Below, piece after piece: positions 26,618-36,315 of a DNA stretch of 64,000 bases. The first letter of the stretch is position 1, and each line of letters begins with the position of its first letter. The stretch comes from UBA7672 sp965279085 (GTDB taxonomy: Bacteria; Pseudomonadota; Alphaproteobacteria; Caulobacterales; Hyphomonadaceae), in the NCBI GenBank assembly GCA_965279085.1, contig OZ257149.1:3410001-3474000 (forward strand). Reading direction: 5' to 3'. The notes under the pieces are model-generated. The model worked only from the letters and a program-made list of their open reading frames with translations, was not told the DNA's origin and ran no database searches. The position numbers were made by a program, and so were the translations under genes.

Positions 26618-27345
26618 CCACAACAACATCAGCAATCGAGACGACCGAACAGAAGATCGAGCGGCTTAACGCCGAGCTGCGTGGAAAATCCGCACAGGAA
26701 ATCATCGCCGCCGCCGTTCGCGAGTTCGGCCGCAGGATCACCTACGTCTCCTCCTTCGGCGCCGAGAGCGCAGCCATGCTTGGCCTCATCGCCGAGGTCG
26801 ATCCGGGCATGCCGATCGTTTTCATCGACACCGACATGCACTTCCACCAGACGCTGCAATACCGCGACACGCTGCGCGACTTCCTCAAGCTCACCGACAT
26901 CCGCACCGCGCATCCGGTGAAGGAGGAGGTGAAGGCTGTCGATCCGAAGGGCGTGCTCAACAAGACCGATCCCGACGCCTGCTGCGAAGTGCGCAAGGTG
27001 CGCCCGCTCGGTCCGGCGCTCGAAGGCTTCGAGGCCTGGATCACCGGCCGCAAGCGCTTCCATGGCGGCGGCCGGGCCCAGCTGCCGGTCGTCGAGTTCT
27101 CCGAGGGCAAGTTCAAGATCAATCCGCTGGCGGACTGGACCCACGAACACGTCGAAGATTACTTCAAGGAGAGAAATCTCCCGCATCACCCGCTCGTCGC
27201 CGACGGCTATCCGTCCATCGGCTGCTGGCCGTGCACTGTGCGCCCGACAGACCCGAATGACGTTCGGTCAGGCCGCTGGGTCGGCTTCAAGAAGGAGGAG
27301 TGCGGCCTCCATCTTGAGCGCAAGGACCGCCCCCGCGTCTTCTAA
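26614..27345 (+). CDS. cysH: Adenylyl-sulfate/phosphoadenylyl-sulfate reductase
   Basis: Reduces activated sulfate to sulfite. The N-terminal ATP-pyrophosphatase-like loop is VSSFGAESAAML. The cysteine pairs CC (DACCEVRKVRPL) and CxxC (GCWPCTVRPTD) are the [4Fe-4S]-binding signature of the APS-reducing class, so APS is the likelier substrate. The usual C-terminal catalytic ECGLH motif is present (KKEECGLHLE). Length 243 residues. Last gene of the operon; no strong terminator follows. Confidence 0.95.
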   Translation: MTTTTSAIETTEQKIERLNAELRGKSAQEIIAAAVREFGRRITYVSSFGAESAAMLGLIAEVDPGMPIVFIDTDMHFHQTLQYRDTLRDFLKLTDIRTAHPVKEEVKAVDPKGVLNKTDPDACCEVRKVRPLGPALEGFEAWITGRKRFHGGGRAQLPVVEFSEGKFKINPLADWTHEHVEDYFKERNLPHHPLVADGYPSIGCWPCTVRPTDPNDVRSGRWVGFKKEECGLHLERKDRPRVF

Positions 27346-27473
27346 GCCACTGTTTTCCCGCGGCCGTTGGCGGGTAGGCGCGACCCCGCGCATTTGATAA
27401 ACACCATGCTGGAAACGGGAACATGCGCCCTTCGAGCGGCGTAGACTCCGTGTCGGGCGAAGGGTCATAGCGC

Positions 27474-28439
27474 ATGTCGATCTGGTGGCTGATTCCAGCT
27501 TTTGTGGGCCTCGTAGGGGTCCTGATGCTGGTTGGCGGCATAGCCGCTGTCTTCAAGGCAAAGCTTGGCTCCGGCCTGATGCGCGTTCTGTTCGGCGGCC
27601 TCACGCTGGCGGGGGCGATGATCGTCGGCCTGATCGGCCTTAACCTGCAGACCTACGCCCAACTCTCGAAGGAGCGCCTCGCCGGACAGGTCGTGCTGAA
27701 GAAGGTGAGCGAGCACAATTATACCGCCTCGATCGACATGGCGGATGACGGCAAGCTGCGCGGCAAGCCCGTCGATTACCAGATCACCGGCGAGCGCGTG
27801 CATATCTCCGGCCCGCTCGTGAAGTTCAAGCCGTGGGCCAACGTCATCGGCATGGACTCACTGTTCAAGGTCAACGAGGTCTATGGCACCTATGTCGACC
27901 CGAACTGCACCAACACCTACACGCCGCGCCGCGAAGGTACGGACGAGTGCAAGACAGGCGGCTTCTTCGATTGCCTCGGCACGAGCTGGAAACTGCTCAA
28001 CCTCGCTGACTTCTCGCACACGTCGGACAGCGGCCAGCTGATGGCCGATGGCGCCGTCTACGATATCTACGCCAGCCAGGATGCGTTCGAACTCAAGCCG
28101 AACCTCGACAACGAAATCGCCCTGAACCTGCAGTCGCAGGAAGTGCCGGGGGGAGCGCAGATCTGCGAGCCCGTGACGGGCGCTGTCCGCACACCGGGCG
28201 GCGAGGTGCAGTACACGCCGCCTGCCGCTGCCGCTCCGCCTCCGGCCCAGACGACCGTGCCAGCGCCGCGCACGAACGCCGCGCCTGCCTCCGTGCCGGC
28301 TGCGCCTCAATCGACGGCGCCGCAGACCCAACCGGCCGCGCCTCCGGCCCAGACTCCCGCTCCGGCAAATCCGGCACCGACGCCTGCTCCCACGCCGCCG
28401 GTCGAGCCCGCAACACCGCCCGCTACCCCGCCGGGCTGA
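27474..28439 (+). CDS. Membrane protein with Pro/Ala-rich C-terminus, unknown function
   Basis: Two N-terminal transmembrane segments (about residues 5-25 and 35-58) precede a soluble domain (VVLKKVSEHNYTASIDMADDGK...VHISGPLVKFKPWANVIGM). This looks like the family often auto-labelled cation/multidrug efflux pump, though nothing suggests transport. Several Cys (DPNCTNTY, DECKTGGFFDCLG) could form disulfides. The last 100 residues are low-complexity Pro/Ala/Thr. Start ATG at 27474 follows AAGGG. Upstream, 128 bases separate it from cysH. Confidence 0.6.
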   Translation: MSIWWLIPAFVGLVGVLMLVGGIAAVFKAKLGSGLMRVLFGGLTLAGAMIVGLIGLNLQTYAQLSKERLAGQVVLKKVSEHNYTASIDMADDGKLRGKPVDYQITGERVHISGPLVKFKPWANVIGMDSLFKVNEVYGTYVDPNCTNTYTPRREGTDECKTGGFFDCLGTSWKLLNLADFSHTSDSGQLMADGAVYDIYASQDAFELKPNLDNEIALNLQSQEVPGGAQICEPVTGAVRTPGGEVQYTPPAAAAPPPAQTTVPAPRTNAAPASVPAAPQSTAPQTQPAAPPAQTPAPANPAPTPAPTPPVEPATPPATPPG

Positions 28440-28442
28440 TCG

Positions 28443-28973
28443 TCAGCGTCCTTCACCCATGTCGGCAAGCGCCCAGTCCGCGAACTGGCGCAGGTCGCCG
28501 CCGGTGAACAGGAAACCGCACACGCCCGCGGCCTTTGCTGCATCGAGATCCGCCTGCTTGTCGCCGATCAGGAAGGAGCGCTCCTTGATCACGGGGAAGT
28601 CCGTCATCGCGCGGATCAGCATGCCGGGCTTTGGCTTCCGGTCGTAGCTGTCTTTCCGGTAGCGCTCGATCGTGCCTTCCTCATGGAAGGGACAGTGATA
28701 GATGCGATCTATCTTCGCGCCGCGCTTTTCCAGCTCCACGCCAAGCCAGTCATGCAGCGCCTGCATCTGTTCTTCAGTGTAGTAGCCGTGAGCGATGCCG
28801 GACTGGTTCGTGACCACGAACACCCACCAGCCCTTGTCGTTGAACGCCTTGATGACGTCCGCCGCGCCTTCGATCCATTCGAAGTCCTCGACGCGGAAGA
28901 CGTAGTTGCGGTCGATATTGATCACGCCGTCGCGGTCGAGGAACAGGGCGGGGCGTGGGGCCGGCCGCGTCAT
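28443..28973 (-). CDS. gmhB: HAD phosphatase, D-glycero-manno-heptose bisphosphatase-like
   Basis: HAD-family enzyme with nucleophile motif FLDRDGVIN (Asp 13 and 15), VVTNQSGIAHG as motif II, the zinc-binding-type loop YHCPFHEEG, and KPKPGM plus LIGDKQADLDAAKAAG as motifs III and IV. This is the GmhB/HisB-N subgroup and most likely removes the C7 phosphate in ADP-heptose synthesis for LPS. Length 176 residues. It starts two bases after the MFS gene stop, so the two are co-transcribed. No other heptose genes are nearby. Confidence 0.85.
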   Translation of the reverse strand: MTRPAPRPALFLDRDGVINIDRNYVFRVEDFEWIEGAADVIKAFNDKGWWVFVVTNQSGIAHGYYTEEQMQALHDWLGVELEKRGAKIDRIYHCPFHEEGTIERYRKDSYDRKPKPGMLIRAMTDFPVIKERSFLIGDKQADLDAAKAAGVCGFLFTGGDLRQFADWALADMGEGR

Positions 28974-28975
28974 CG

Positions 28976-30382
28976 TCAGGCCGTCTGCGCCGATGCGTCA
29001 CCGGGCTTCACGCCGGCTTCCGCGGCCTCCTGTGGCACGGCCTCACCAGCGGGGTCGGCGGGCTGATCCTCGACCTTCGGCGCAATACGCAGGCCGCGCA
29101 TCAGCGGGATCAGCGAGATCGCGCAGAAGATGGATGCCAGCGTGAAGGCCGCGCCGGGGAAATAGACCGGCGCGCTCGCCGACGTGAAATAGTGGAATGT
29201 CTGCGTCATCGCGAGTGGCGCGAAGATGTTCGCTAACGATTGCACGCTGGCGATGGCGCCCTGCAGTTCGCCCTGCGCATTCCGCGGCGTGCGCGCCGTC
29301 ATGATCTGGTTGATCGCCGGGCCAAGCACGCCCGCCATCGCGCCGAACGGAATGATCACGAACACCATCCAGCCCTGTGTGGCGCTGGCATAGGCCGCGA
29401 ATGTCACGACGCAGACAAGGAAGCCGAACACGGTAGTCTGCGTCGCGCCGAAGCGCTTGATGATCGGGCCGACAAGGCCGCCCTGCACGATGGTCGATCC
29501 CACGCCCACGGCGGCCAGCGACCAGCCCAGCATCGCCGGATCCCAGCCATACCGCACGGCGCCGAAATAACTGAACGTCGCCGGATAGACCCAGTGCGCG
29601 AAGTTGAAGAGGCCCAGCGCCAGCATGAACCAGGCGAGGTACGGGACCTTCGCCAGGTGGGCAAAGGTTCCGAAAGCGTTGGCGCGCTTCCAGTCGAACC
29701 GGCGGCGGTGTTCCTTGTCGAGCGACTCCGGCAGGACGAACATGCCGTAGGTGAAATTGACGGCAGCGAGCGCTGCCGAAGCAAAGAACGGGAAGCGCGG
29801 ATCGAACTGTCCAAGGAAGCCGCCGATGGCCGGTCCGAGGATGAACCCAAGGCCGAACGCCGCGCCCAGCATGCCATAGGCCTGGCCACGCTGCTGCGGT
29901 TCCGTGACATCGGCGATATAGGCGGCGGCGGTGGAATGCGTTGCGCCCGAAATGCCTGACAGCACGCGGCCAAGGAAGAGCAGCCAGATCGAATGGGCAA
30001 AGCCCATGATCAGGAAATCGATCGCCAGCGTGCCGATCGAGATCAGCAGGATCGGACGCCGTCCGAGCCGGTCGGACAGGCCGCCAAGGATCGGCGCCGA
30101 GAGGAAGTTCATGATCGCATAGACGACCGTGATGTAGCCGCCCCATGGCGAGGCGTCCGAAAGCATCGCCTCCAGCGGCCCCTTGTTGCCGGCGGCAGCC
30201 AGCGCCTGCGCGCTGGCCAGGACGTCCTTGCCATTGAGCAGTTCCGCCATCAGCAGCGGCATTGACGGCATGATGACGGCGAACGCCATCATGTCGATGA
30301 ACACCGTCACGATGATGAAGAAGAACGCATTCTTCCCATGCCGGCGTGCGCCAGTAAGCGAAGGCGATGGGGAGGAGGCCAT
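28976..30382 (-). CDS. MFS transporter, TCR/Tet type
   Basis: Twelve-helix proton-driven transporter. MFS motif A is GGLSDRLGRRPILLIS and the antiporter motif C region is AAFGLGFILGPAIGGFLG; LSGISGATHSTAAAYIADVT is typical of TetA-like proteins. Length 468 residues. The ATG at 30382 follows GGAGACGGAC and starts a normal cytoplasmic N-terminus. Substrate cannot be assigned; similarity to tetracycline pumps is family level and does not show resistance. Confidence 0.88.
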   Translation of the reverse strand: MASSPSPSLTGARRHGKNAFFFIIVTVFIDMMAFAVIMPSMPLLMAELLNGKDVLASAQALAAAGNKGPLEAMLSDASPWGGYITVVYAIMNFLSAPILGGLSDRLGRRPILLISIGTLAIDFLIMGFAHSIWLLFLGRVLSGISGATHSTAAAYIADVTEPQQRGQAYGMLGAAFGLGFILGPAIGGFLGQFDPRFPFFASAALAAVNFTYGMFVLPESLDKEHRRRFDWKRANAFGTFAHLAKVPYLAWFMLALGLFNFAHWVYPATFSYFGAVRYGWDPAMLGWSLAAVGVGSTIVQGGLVGPIIKRFGATQTTVFGFLVCVVTFAAYASATQGWMVFVIIPFGAMAGVLGPAINQIMTARTPRNAQGELQGAIASVQSLANIFAPLAMTQTFHYFTSASAPVYFPGAAFTLASIFCAISLIPLMRGLRIAPKVEDQPADPAGEAVPQEAAEAGVKPGDASAQTA

Positions 30383-30457
30383 GTCCGTCTCCGGGTCGTC
30401 GAAGGACCAGCGCGGATACGCTGGCCGGGCGGCGTCAGTCAATCTTGACGGGAAAAA

Positions 30458-30946
30458 TCACGGTGATGACTGCGTGATACGTGCGCGTAGCTGATCCAGT
30501 CCGGCACGCCATTGTTCGCCCTGTCGCTGGTTGAACAGGGTGAGCGGGTGGCCGTGGCGGGCGACATGTTCCTGCGGCACGCTATCCCAGCCGCGATGTT
30601 CCACCGTGACACGGGTTTCCTTGCCCACCGCTTCGAAGCGGACTTCAACCTCTGTAGCGTGCTCGGGGCCGAAGGCCGCCTGCCGCCAGCCGACGACCAG
30701 CCGCTCGCCCGGCACCCACACGCGGATCGGGCCAACTTCGAATGTCTTGCCGTTCGGTAGCTGCTCGACGAGGCGGCCGTGCGAAACATTGGACGGCGGC
30801 TCGAAGGCGAGCTTGCCGGGGCTGCGGGGAGTGAAGCGGAAGAAGGGCGTGTCTGACCACCAGTCTCCGATCTCCTCGGTGAAGACCTCGAAGGCCTGTA
30901 CGGGCGAGCAGGGCACGCGGATGGAGACGACGACACGGGAGGTCAT
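30458..30946 (-). CDS. SRPBCC (AHSA1-like) protein
   Basis: Small START/Bet v1-fold protein: VVVSIRVPCSPVQAFEVFTE at the start, GDWWSDTPFFRFTPR in the middle, and EVRFEAVGKETRVTVEHRGWD near the end. Length 162 residues. Such proteins are very often encoded beside an ArsR regulator, as here. The ATG at 30946 overlaps the ArsR stop (ATGA). Ligand unknown. Confidence 0.85.
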   Translation of the reverse strand: MTSRVVVSIRVPCSPVQAFEVFTEEIGDWWSDTPFFRFTPRSPGKLAFEPPSNVSHGRLVEQLPNGKTFEVGPIRVWVPGERLVVGWRQAAFGPEHATEVEVRFEAVGKETRVTVEHRGWDSVPQEHVARHGHPLTLFNQRQGEQWRAGLDQLRARITQSSP

Positions 30947-31287
30947 TTGGCCCTCCGCTTTTCGACGTGCCGGGCAAAGCCTGCCAGCTGTCCGGCCCAC
31001 AGCTGCTCGGCGCGTTCGAGCCATTGCTTCAGCTCGGACAGGCGGGGGGCGTTGAGGGCGTAGACACGCACGCGCGCATCATCCTCCGGATGGGACTCGA
31101 CCACGAGGTCGGAGGCCTTCAGCGCCTTCAGGTGCCGGCTCATCGCGGGGGCGGGAAGCTCGAGCAGTTCGGCGAGCTCTCCCGCGCGCCTCGGCTTCTG
31201 GCCGAGCAGTTCGATCGCCCGTCGCCTTGCCGGGTCGGCCAGCGCGGCGAACAGATCGTCGACATCGGGCTTCTTCTTCGCGCTCAT
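30943..31287 (-). CDS. ArsR-family winged-helix regulator
   Basis: A 114-residue repressor: LFAALADPARRRAIELLGQKPRRAGELAELLELPAPAMSRHLKALKASDLV, the ArsR/SmtB fold. The metal-binding Cys motif of classical ArsR is absent, so it likely senses something else or only autoregulates. It is the third gene of a four-gene operon, overlapping both neighbours by 4 bases. The perfect palindrome at 32097-32112 in the operon promoter is a plausible binding site. Confidence 0.9.
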   Translation of the reverse strand: MSAKKKPDVDDLFAALADPARRRAIELLGQKPRRAGELAELLELPAPAMSRHLKALKASDLVVESHPEDDARVRVYALNAPRLSELKQWLERAEQLWAGQLAGFARHVEKRRAK

Positions 31288-31619
31288 TCGGGGTGAGCTT
31301 TCAGAAGAGTCTTCGAAGCCGCGTTCCTCCAAGCCATGCGAAGCGCGCTCTTGGCGGTTTTCACATCGACCTCCTTCAGGATCAAATTCGTCCAGCCCTT
31401 GCGGCCCCACGCGTTCGGGATCGCCTCGAACATTGCAGGTTCGGCTTCGCAGAGAAGCTGTTGCTGTTCGGGCGTGAGTTTCAGGACGGCTTTTCCGTCT
31501 ATCTTTCCGGCGGTCGCGAAGATTTTCCCGGCGACACGATAGTCCGGCGTATCGAAATGCGAGGAGGCTTCAGCTTCCGGCATTGAAAGCGCGAGTTTCC
31601 TGAACGCTTCGGGGGTCAC
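31284..31619 (-). CDS. MmcQ/YjbR-family protein
   Basis: Small protein of the YjbR (cyaY-like fold) family: FRKLALSMPEAEASSHFDTPDYRVAGKIFAT, then VLKLTPEQQQLL and WTNLILKEVD. Length 111 residues. The family is widespread with no firm function; a DNA-binding fold has been proposed. The GTG at 31619 overlaps the VOC gene stop in a GTGA; its own TGA overlaps the ArsR ATG. Confidence 0.83.
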   Translation of the reverse strand: MTPEAFRKLALSMPEAEASSHFDTPDYRVAGKIFATAGKIDGKAVLKLTPEQQQLLCEAEPAMFEAIPNAWGRKGWTNLILKEVDVKTAKSALRMAWRNAASKTLLKAHPE

Positions 31620-32071
31620 GATTCCCGCATCCACGTCTTCATGCCGGAGGCCTTGTCCCATTCCTCGGGCTTCATGACTTCGACGGTCTGCGAGAATGTC
31701 CAGATATGGCCTTCCGGATCGCGCGCGCGGTAGGTGCGATCGCCATAGAACTGGGTTGCGGGTTCCTGCAGGATTTCAGCGCCGGCCTTGCGGGCCTTTT
31801 CGCAGTGGGCGTCGATGTTCTCGGTCATGTGCATGTGCACTGTCTGCGTGCATTTGCGGCCAAGCGATGCCGGCGAGCGGTGATCCTCGCTCCACTCATT
31901 GCCGACCATGATCTTTCCACCGTTCCAGAACATCTGGCTGTGTGCGAGATTGCCGTTCTCGTCCTCGATCAGCATGTCGAGCTCGAAACCGAAGGCGTCG
32001 CGCAGGAAATCGAGGGCTGCTTTCGGGTCGAGATAGGAGATTGCGGGGGTAATCGGAGGGTAGGTGGCCAT
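31616..32071 (-). CDS. VOC (glyoxalase/bleomycin-resistance fold) protein
   Basis: Vicinal oxygen chelate protein of the YnzJ/PhnB-like type: TPAISYLDPKAALDFLRDAFGFE, MVGNEWSEDHRSP, and the C-terminal FYGDRTYRARDPEGHIWTFSQTVE. Length 151 residues. First gene of the four-gene operon. The ATG at 32071 follows AAAAAGG; a promoter lies just upstream. Substrate unknown. Confidence 0.87.
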   Translation of the reverse strand: MATYPPITPAISYLDPKAALDFLRDAFGFELDMLIEDENGNLAHSQMFWNGGKIMVGNEWSEDHRSPASLGRKCTQTVHMHMTENIDAHCEKARKAGAEILQEPATQFYGDRTYRARDPEGHIWTFSQTVEVMKPEEWDKASGMKTWMRES

Positions 32072-32096
32072 GGGACGTGCCTTTTTGTTGCGTCCA

Positions 32097-32134
32097 GTAG
32101 AAATATTTCTACATTTTGCCAACTATTATGTCAA
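32097..32134 (-). promoter_or_regulatory. Promoter with palindromic operator for the VOC-YjbR-ArsR-SRPBCC operon
   Basis: Read on the minus strand, a perfect -35 TTGACA (32134-32129) is followed after exactly 17 bases by a -10-like TAGAAA (32111-32106). A perfect 16-bp palindrome GTAGAAATATTTCTAC (32097-32112) covers the -10. The start codon of the VOC gene is about 26 bases further on. This fits repression by the ArsR protein of the operon. Confidence 0.82.
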
Positions 32135-32160
32135 GCAGCACGGTCAACAAAGGCGGTGAG

Positions 32161-32268
32161 CCCGCCCGCATGGTTCGACGGGCGCACGCTTCGCGTGCTG
32201 CTCACCATGAGGGCTGAACCACCAGCCTGTCTGTAGCCCTCATGGTGAGCCCGTCGAACCACGCGGGC
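32161..32268. repeat. Dispersed palindromic repeat, copy B
   Basis: The outer arms CCCGCATGGTTCGACGGG and CCCGTCGAACCACGCGGG are complementary with one mismatch. The inner arms CTCACCATGAGGGCT and AGCCCTCATGGTGAG are perfect. The core blocks match those at 8543-8656. It lies upstream of the ArsR operon promoter and downstream of the small HEAT-like gene. Confidence 0.88.
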
Positions 32269-32286
32269 GTACGCGCAGGCGTTCGC

Positions 32287-32637
32287 CTACGCCGTCGGCT
32301 TCTTCAGCTTCCACTTCAGGAAATGGCGCAGGTCCATCGCGGCGGCTTCGGCCTGGCCGGCGACATAGGGGTCGGGATCGGCCAGCCCCGCCTCGACAAG
32401 GGCGCGCACGGTCTTCGGCTTCCAGATGATGCCCACGGTGCGCGCCAGATGCCCGAAGCCGAGCAGGGCGTTGCCGCGCACATTGGGATGCGCGTGCGTG
32501 GCCAGCACGCGACACACGCTCTCCGCATAACCGGGATGCTCATCCTCCGGCGGCTCCATCGACAGCGCGATGGGCAGGTGGAGGAGCTCATCCGGGTCAG
32601 CGCGGTCCAGCGCGGCGGTGATGGAGGGGATCGACAT
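32287..32637 (-). CDS. Small HEAT-repeat-like protein, unknown function
   Basis: A 116-residue, helix-rich protein with an Asp/Leu-rich N-terminus and a pattern suggesting two HEAT-like repeats (VCRVLATHAHPNVRGNALLGFGHLAR and VRALVEAGLADPDPYVAGQAEAAAMDL). The family is not recognised further. The ATG at 32637 is the only plausible start. It follows the frameshifted SEC-C gene on the same strand. Confidence 0.6.
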   Translation of the reverse strand: MSIPSITAALDRADPDELLHLPIALSMEPPEDEHPGYAESVCRVLATHAHPNVRGNALLGFGHLARTVGIIWKPKTVRALVEAGLADPDPYVAGQAEAAAMDLRHFLKWKLKKPTA

Positions 32638-32723
32638 GCGAAAAGCGTAACCCTCCCGCCGCAGGAACGGGAGGGGTCTTCTGCGATGTCACTCCCTGAA
32701 AGTAGTCCTTGCGCTCGGCGCCG

Positions 32724-32894
32724 TCATGACGGCCGGACGTCATGCAGCACTTCTTGAAATCTGCGTCCTGAACCGCAGGGGCAGGGATCGTTGCGGCCGA
32801 GCTTCTCGGTGAGTTCGATCTCGCCGCCCTTGATGAAGCGGCGCCCGCGCTTGACATGCGTCTCGCTGGGGAAGCCCTTACGCCGCTTGCTCAT
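32724..32894 (-). pseudogene. SEC-C motif small protein, frameshifted in the motif
   Basis: From the ATG at 32894 the frame reads MSKRRKGFPSETHVKRGRR and on to GRNDPCPCGSGRRF, the first half of a SecA-type zinc motif. It then goes out of frame. The expected second half (FKKCCM) is present in another frame immediately after a TTT (32757-32759 on this strand). Removing one T restores GSGRRFKKCCM. As read, the product is 56 residues ending HDVRPS and lacks the last two zinc cysteines. Either a real one-base insertion or a sequencing error at a short homopolymer. Confidence 0.8.
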
Positions 32895-33091
32895 GGTTTG
32901 CGGCGTGAAAAGAGGGGGCGTCTTCGTGATGCTTGGGGGACATGGGAGCCTCCTGTGTGGGGCGGTGGGTGGCAGAGGCGCGGGTGAGACGCCAGAGCGT
33001 CGCCACCGTCAGTTGATCAACAGCATAGGGCGGCCCCAGACTCGCGATGCGCTGAGCCTATTGCTATCTTACGCATGAATATGGGGGTGAC

Positions 33092-34405
33092 ATGTACCAA
33101 TACGATCAACGACCGGCGACTACTGTCAAATTTGGCGGAGGAGCCACGTCAGATACACTTAGGACGGCAGAATATGCCGTGCTCGTTGGACGCAACAACT
33201 GTGGAAAGTCCTTCTTGTTGAAAACGCTCGCCGAGCAATGGGGCGAAAAAGCCTCCTACTTGGGGCCAGCTAGGTACCAAAACTTCAATCTGCTCGGTTA
33301 CTACACGCCGACGCGAAATCGACGCCGCGACAAATATCGACAGTTTCTATCGCACTGGCAGAACCAGCAGCAGAATATCGACAACTCGCCGCTCAACCTC
33401 CAACAGGCAATCGCAGAACTGTCCGATACACAGCGAGACTCGTTCAAGGAAATCGTAAAGTCACTTCTTTCAGTCGATCTGGAAATCCGAAACACCGTCG
33501 ATGGCAACGAGATGTCGCAAAAGTACATCTCATGTAACGGTCACAATATCTCGTACACCAGCTCTGGGTTTCGACTCATAATGACGCTGGTAGTCGGCCT
33601 GCTCGATGAGGACTACGATACATTCCTCATTGATGAGCCCGAGTTGGGAATCAGCCCCGAAGCGCAAGGCATCCTCGCGGATTTTCTTTTCGACCGGGAT
33701 GCGCGCAAAAAATACTTCTCTCATATCCGCACTTTGGTGCTGGCAACTCACTCAACAATTTTTCTAGATCGACAGCACATTGCGAACAACTACGTCGTTT
33801 CAAAAAGCGGGGATGAAATTTCTGTCGAAGGAACTTCGTCGCAGAGCGAGTTCAACAGAATTCATTTTTTCCTACTCGGGAACCGCTTTGAGACCTTGTA
33901 CTTGCCGTCTGCAATCATGCTCGTCGAAGGCAAATGCGACCACAGATTTGTCGAGCGGGCCCTGACTCTAAAGTTTCCGAAAGCGCAGTTCAGTGTGGTT
34001 CAGGCAAACTCGGACGATCGCATCAAAGAACTTTTGAACATGGCAAAGGGCCTTTTTTCCGACCTGCAAACGAGTCCGTACCGTGATCGCATTTTCGCGG
34101 TGTTAGACTCGGTTCACCAACCGTCGCTACCGGCTCAGCTCGTGCAAATGGGGCTTCCGGCCACGAACATCGTCGAGTGGAGCAACAACGGAATTGAGTA
34201 TGTGTATCCTGACTCTGTGATGGATACGGTTTATGGTGCGGGTGGTCAGATGACTATCGCCGGTGACTTGGTTGAGCGAAACGGGCGGCAGTACACCAAG
34301 AGCCAATTGTGCGAAAAGGTTGTCGCGCTTCTCTCGCCGACAACCGTGTTTCATCCAGAGTTTGAGGCCAAAATCCTTAAGCGCATTGAGCCCCTTGTGG
34401 CCTAA
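33092..34405 (+). CDS. OLD-like AAA ATPase with TOPRIM-like C-terminus
   Basis: Predicted ATP-dependent nuclease of the OLD/RecF-like superfamily. ABC-type ATPase features: Walker A GRNNCGKS (residues 33-40), a signature-like SSGFRL (157-162), Walker B TFLIDEPELG (177-186), and switch His in LATHST (220). The C-terminal part reads as a TOPRIM domain: AIMLVEGKCDHRF gives the Glu (279), and FAVLDSV (D339) stands where the DxD motif is expected, with the second Asp replaced by Val. EWSNNGIEYVYP follows, as in OLD proteins. At 437 residues it is compact. Base composition is visibly less GC-rich than its neighbours, suggesting transfer. No helicase or second defence gene is adjacent. Possible phage-defence function is inference. 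Confidence 0.8.
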   Translation: MYQYDQRPATTVKFGGGATSDTLRTAEYAVLVGRNNCGKSFLLKTLAEQWGEKASYLGPARYQNFNLLGYYTPTRNRRRDKYRQFLSHWQNQQQNIDNSPLNLQQAIAELSDTQRDSFKEIVKSLLSVDLEIRNTVDGNEMSQKYISCNGHNISYTSSGFRLIMTLVVGLLDEDYDTFLIDEPELGISPEAQGILADFLFDRDARKKYFSHIRTLVLATHSTIFLDRQHIANNYVVSKSGDEISVEGTSSQSEFNRIHFFLLGNRFETLYLPSAIMLVEGKCDHRFVERALTLKFPKAQFSVVQANSDDRIKELLNMAKGLFSDLQTSPYRDRIFAVLDSVHQPSLPAQLVQMGLPATNIVEWSNNGIEYVYPDSVMDTVYGAGGQMTIAGDLVERNGRQYTKSQLCEKVVALLSPTTVFHPEFEAKILKRIEPLVA

Positions 34406-34437
34406 TACTCCCGTTCCTCCAATTGACCGCTAAGGCC

Positions 34438-36311
<1,874 letters not shown>

Positions 36312-36315
<4 letters not shown>

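Noticed and set aside
28976..30382. Tetracycline resistance determinant
   Set aside because: Only family-level similarity to Tet-type MFS pumps; no tetR neighbour and no evidence of substrate.
8543..32268. CRISPR array suggested by repeated palindromic blocks
   Set aside because: Only two copies, 23 kb apart, with no regular spacers and no cas genes.
33092..34405. Full Gabija, retron or PARIS system
   Set aside because: No UvrD-like helicase, reverse transcriptase or paired second gene is adjacent; only the single OLD-like gene is supported.
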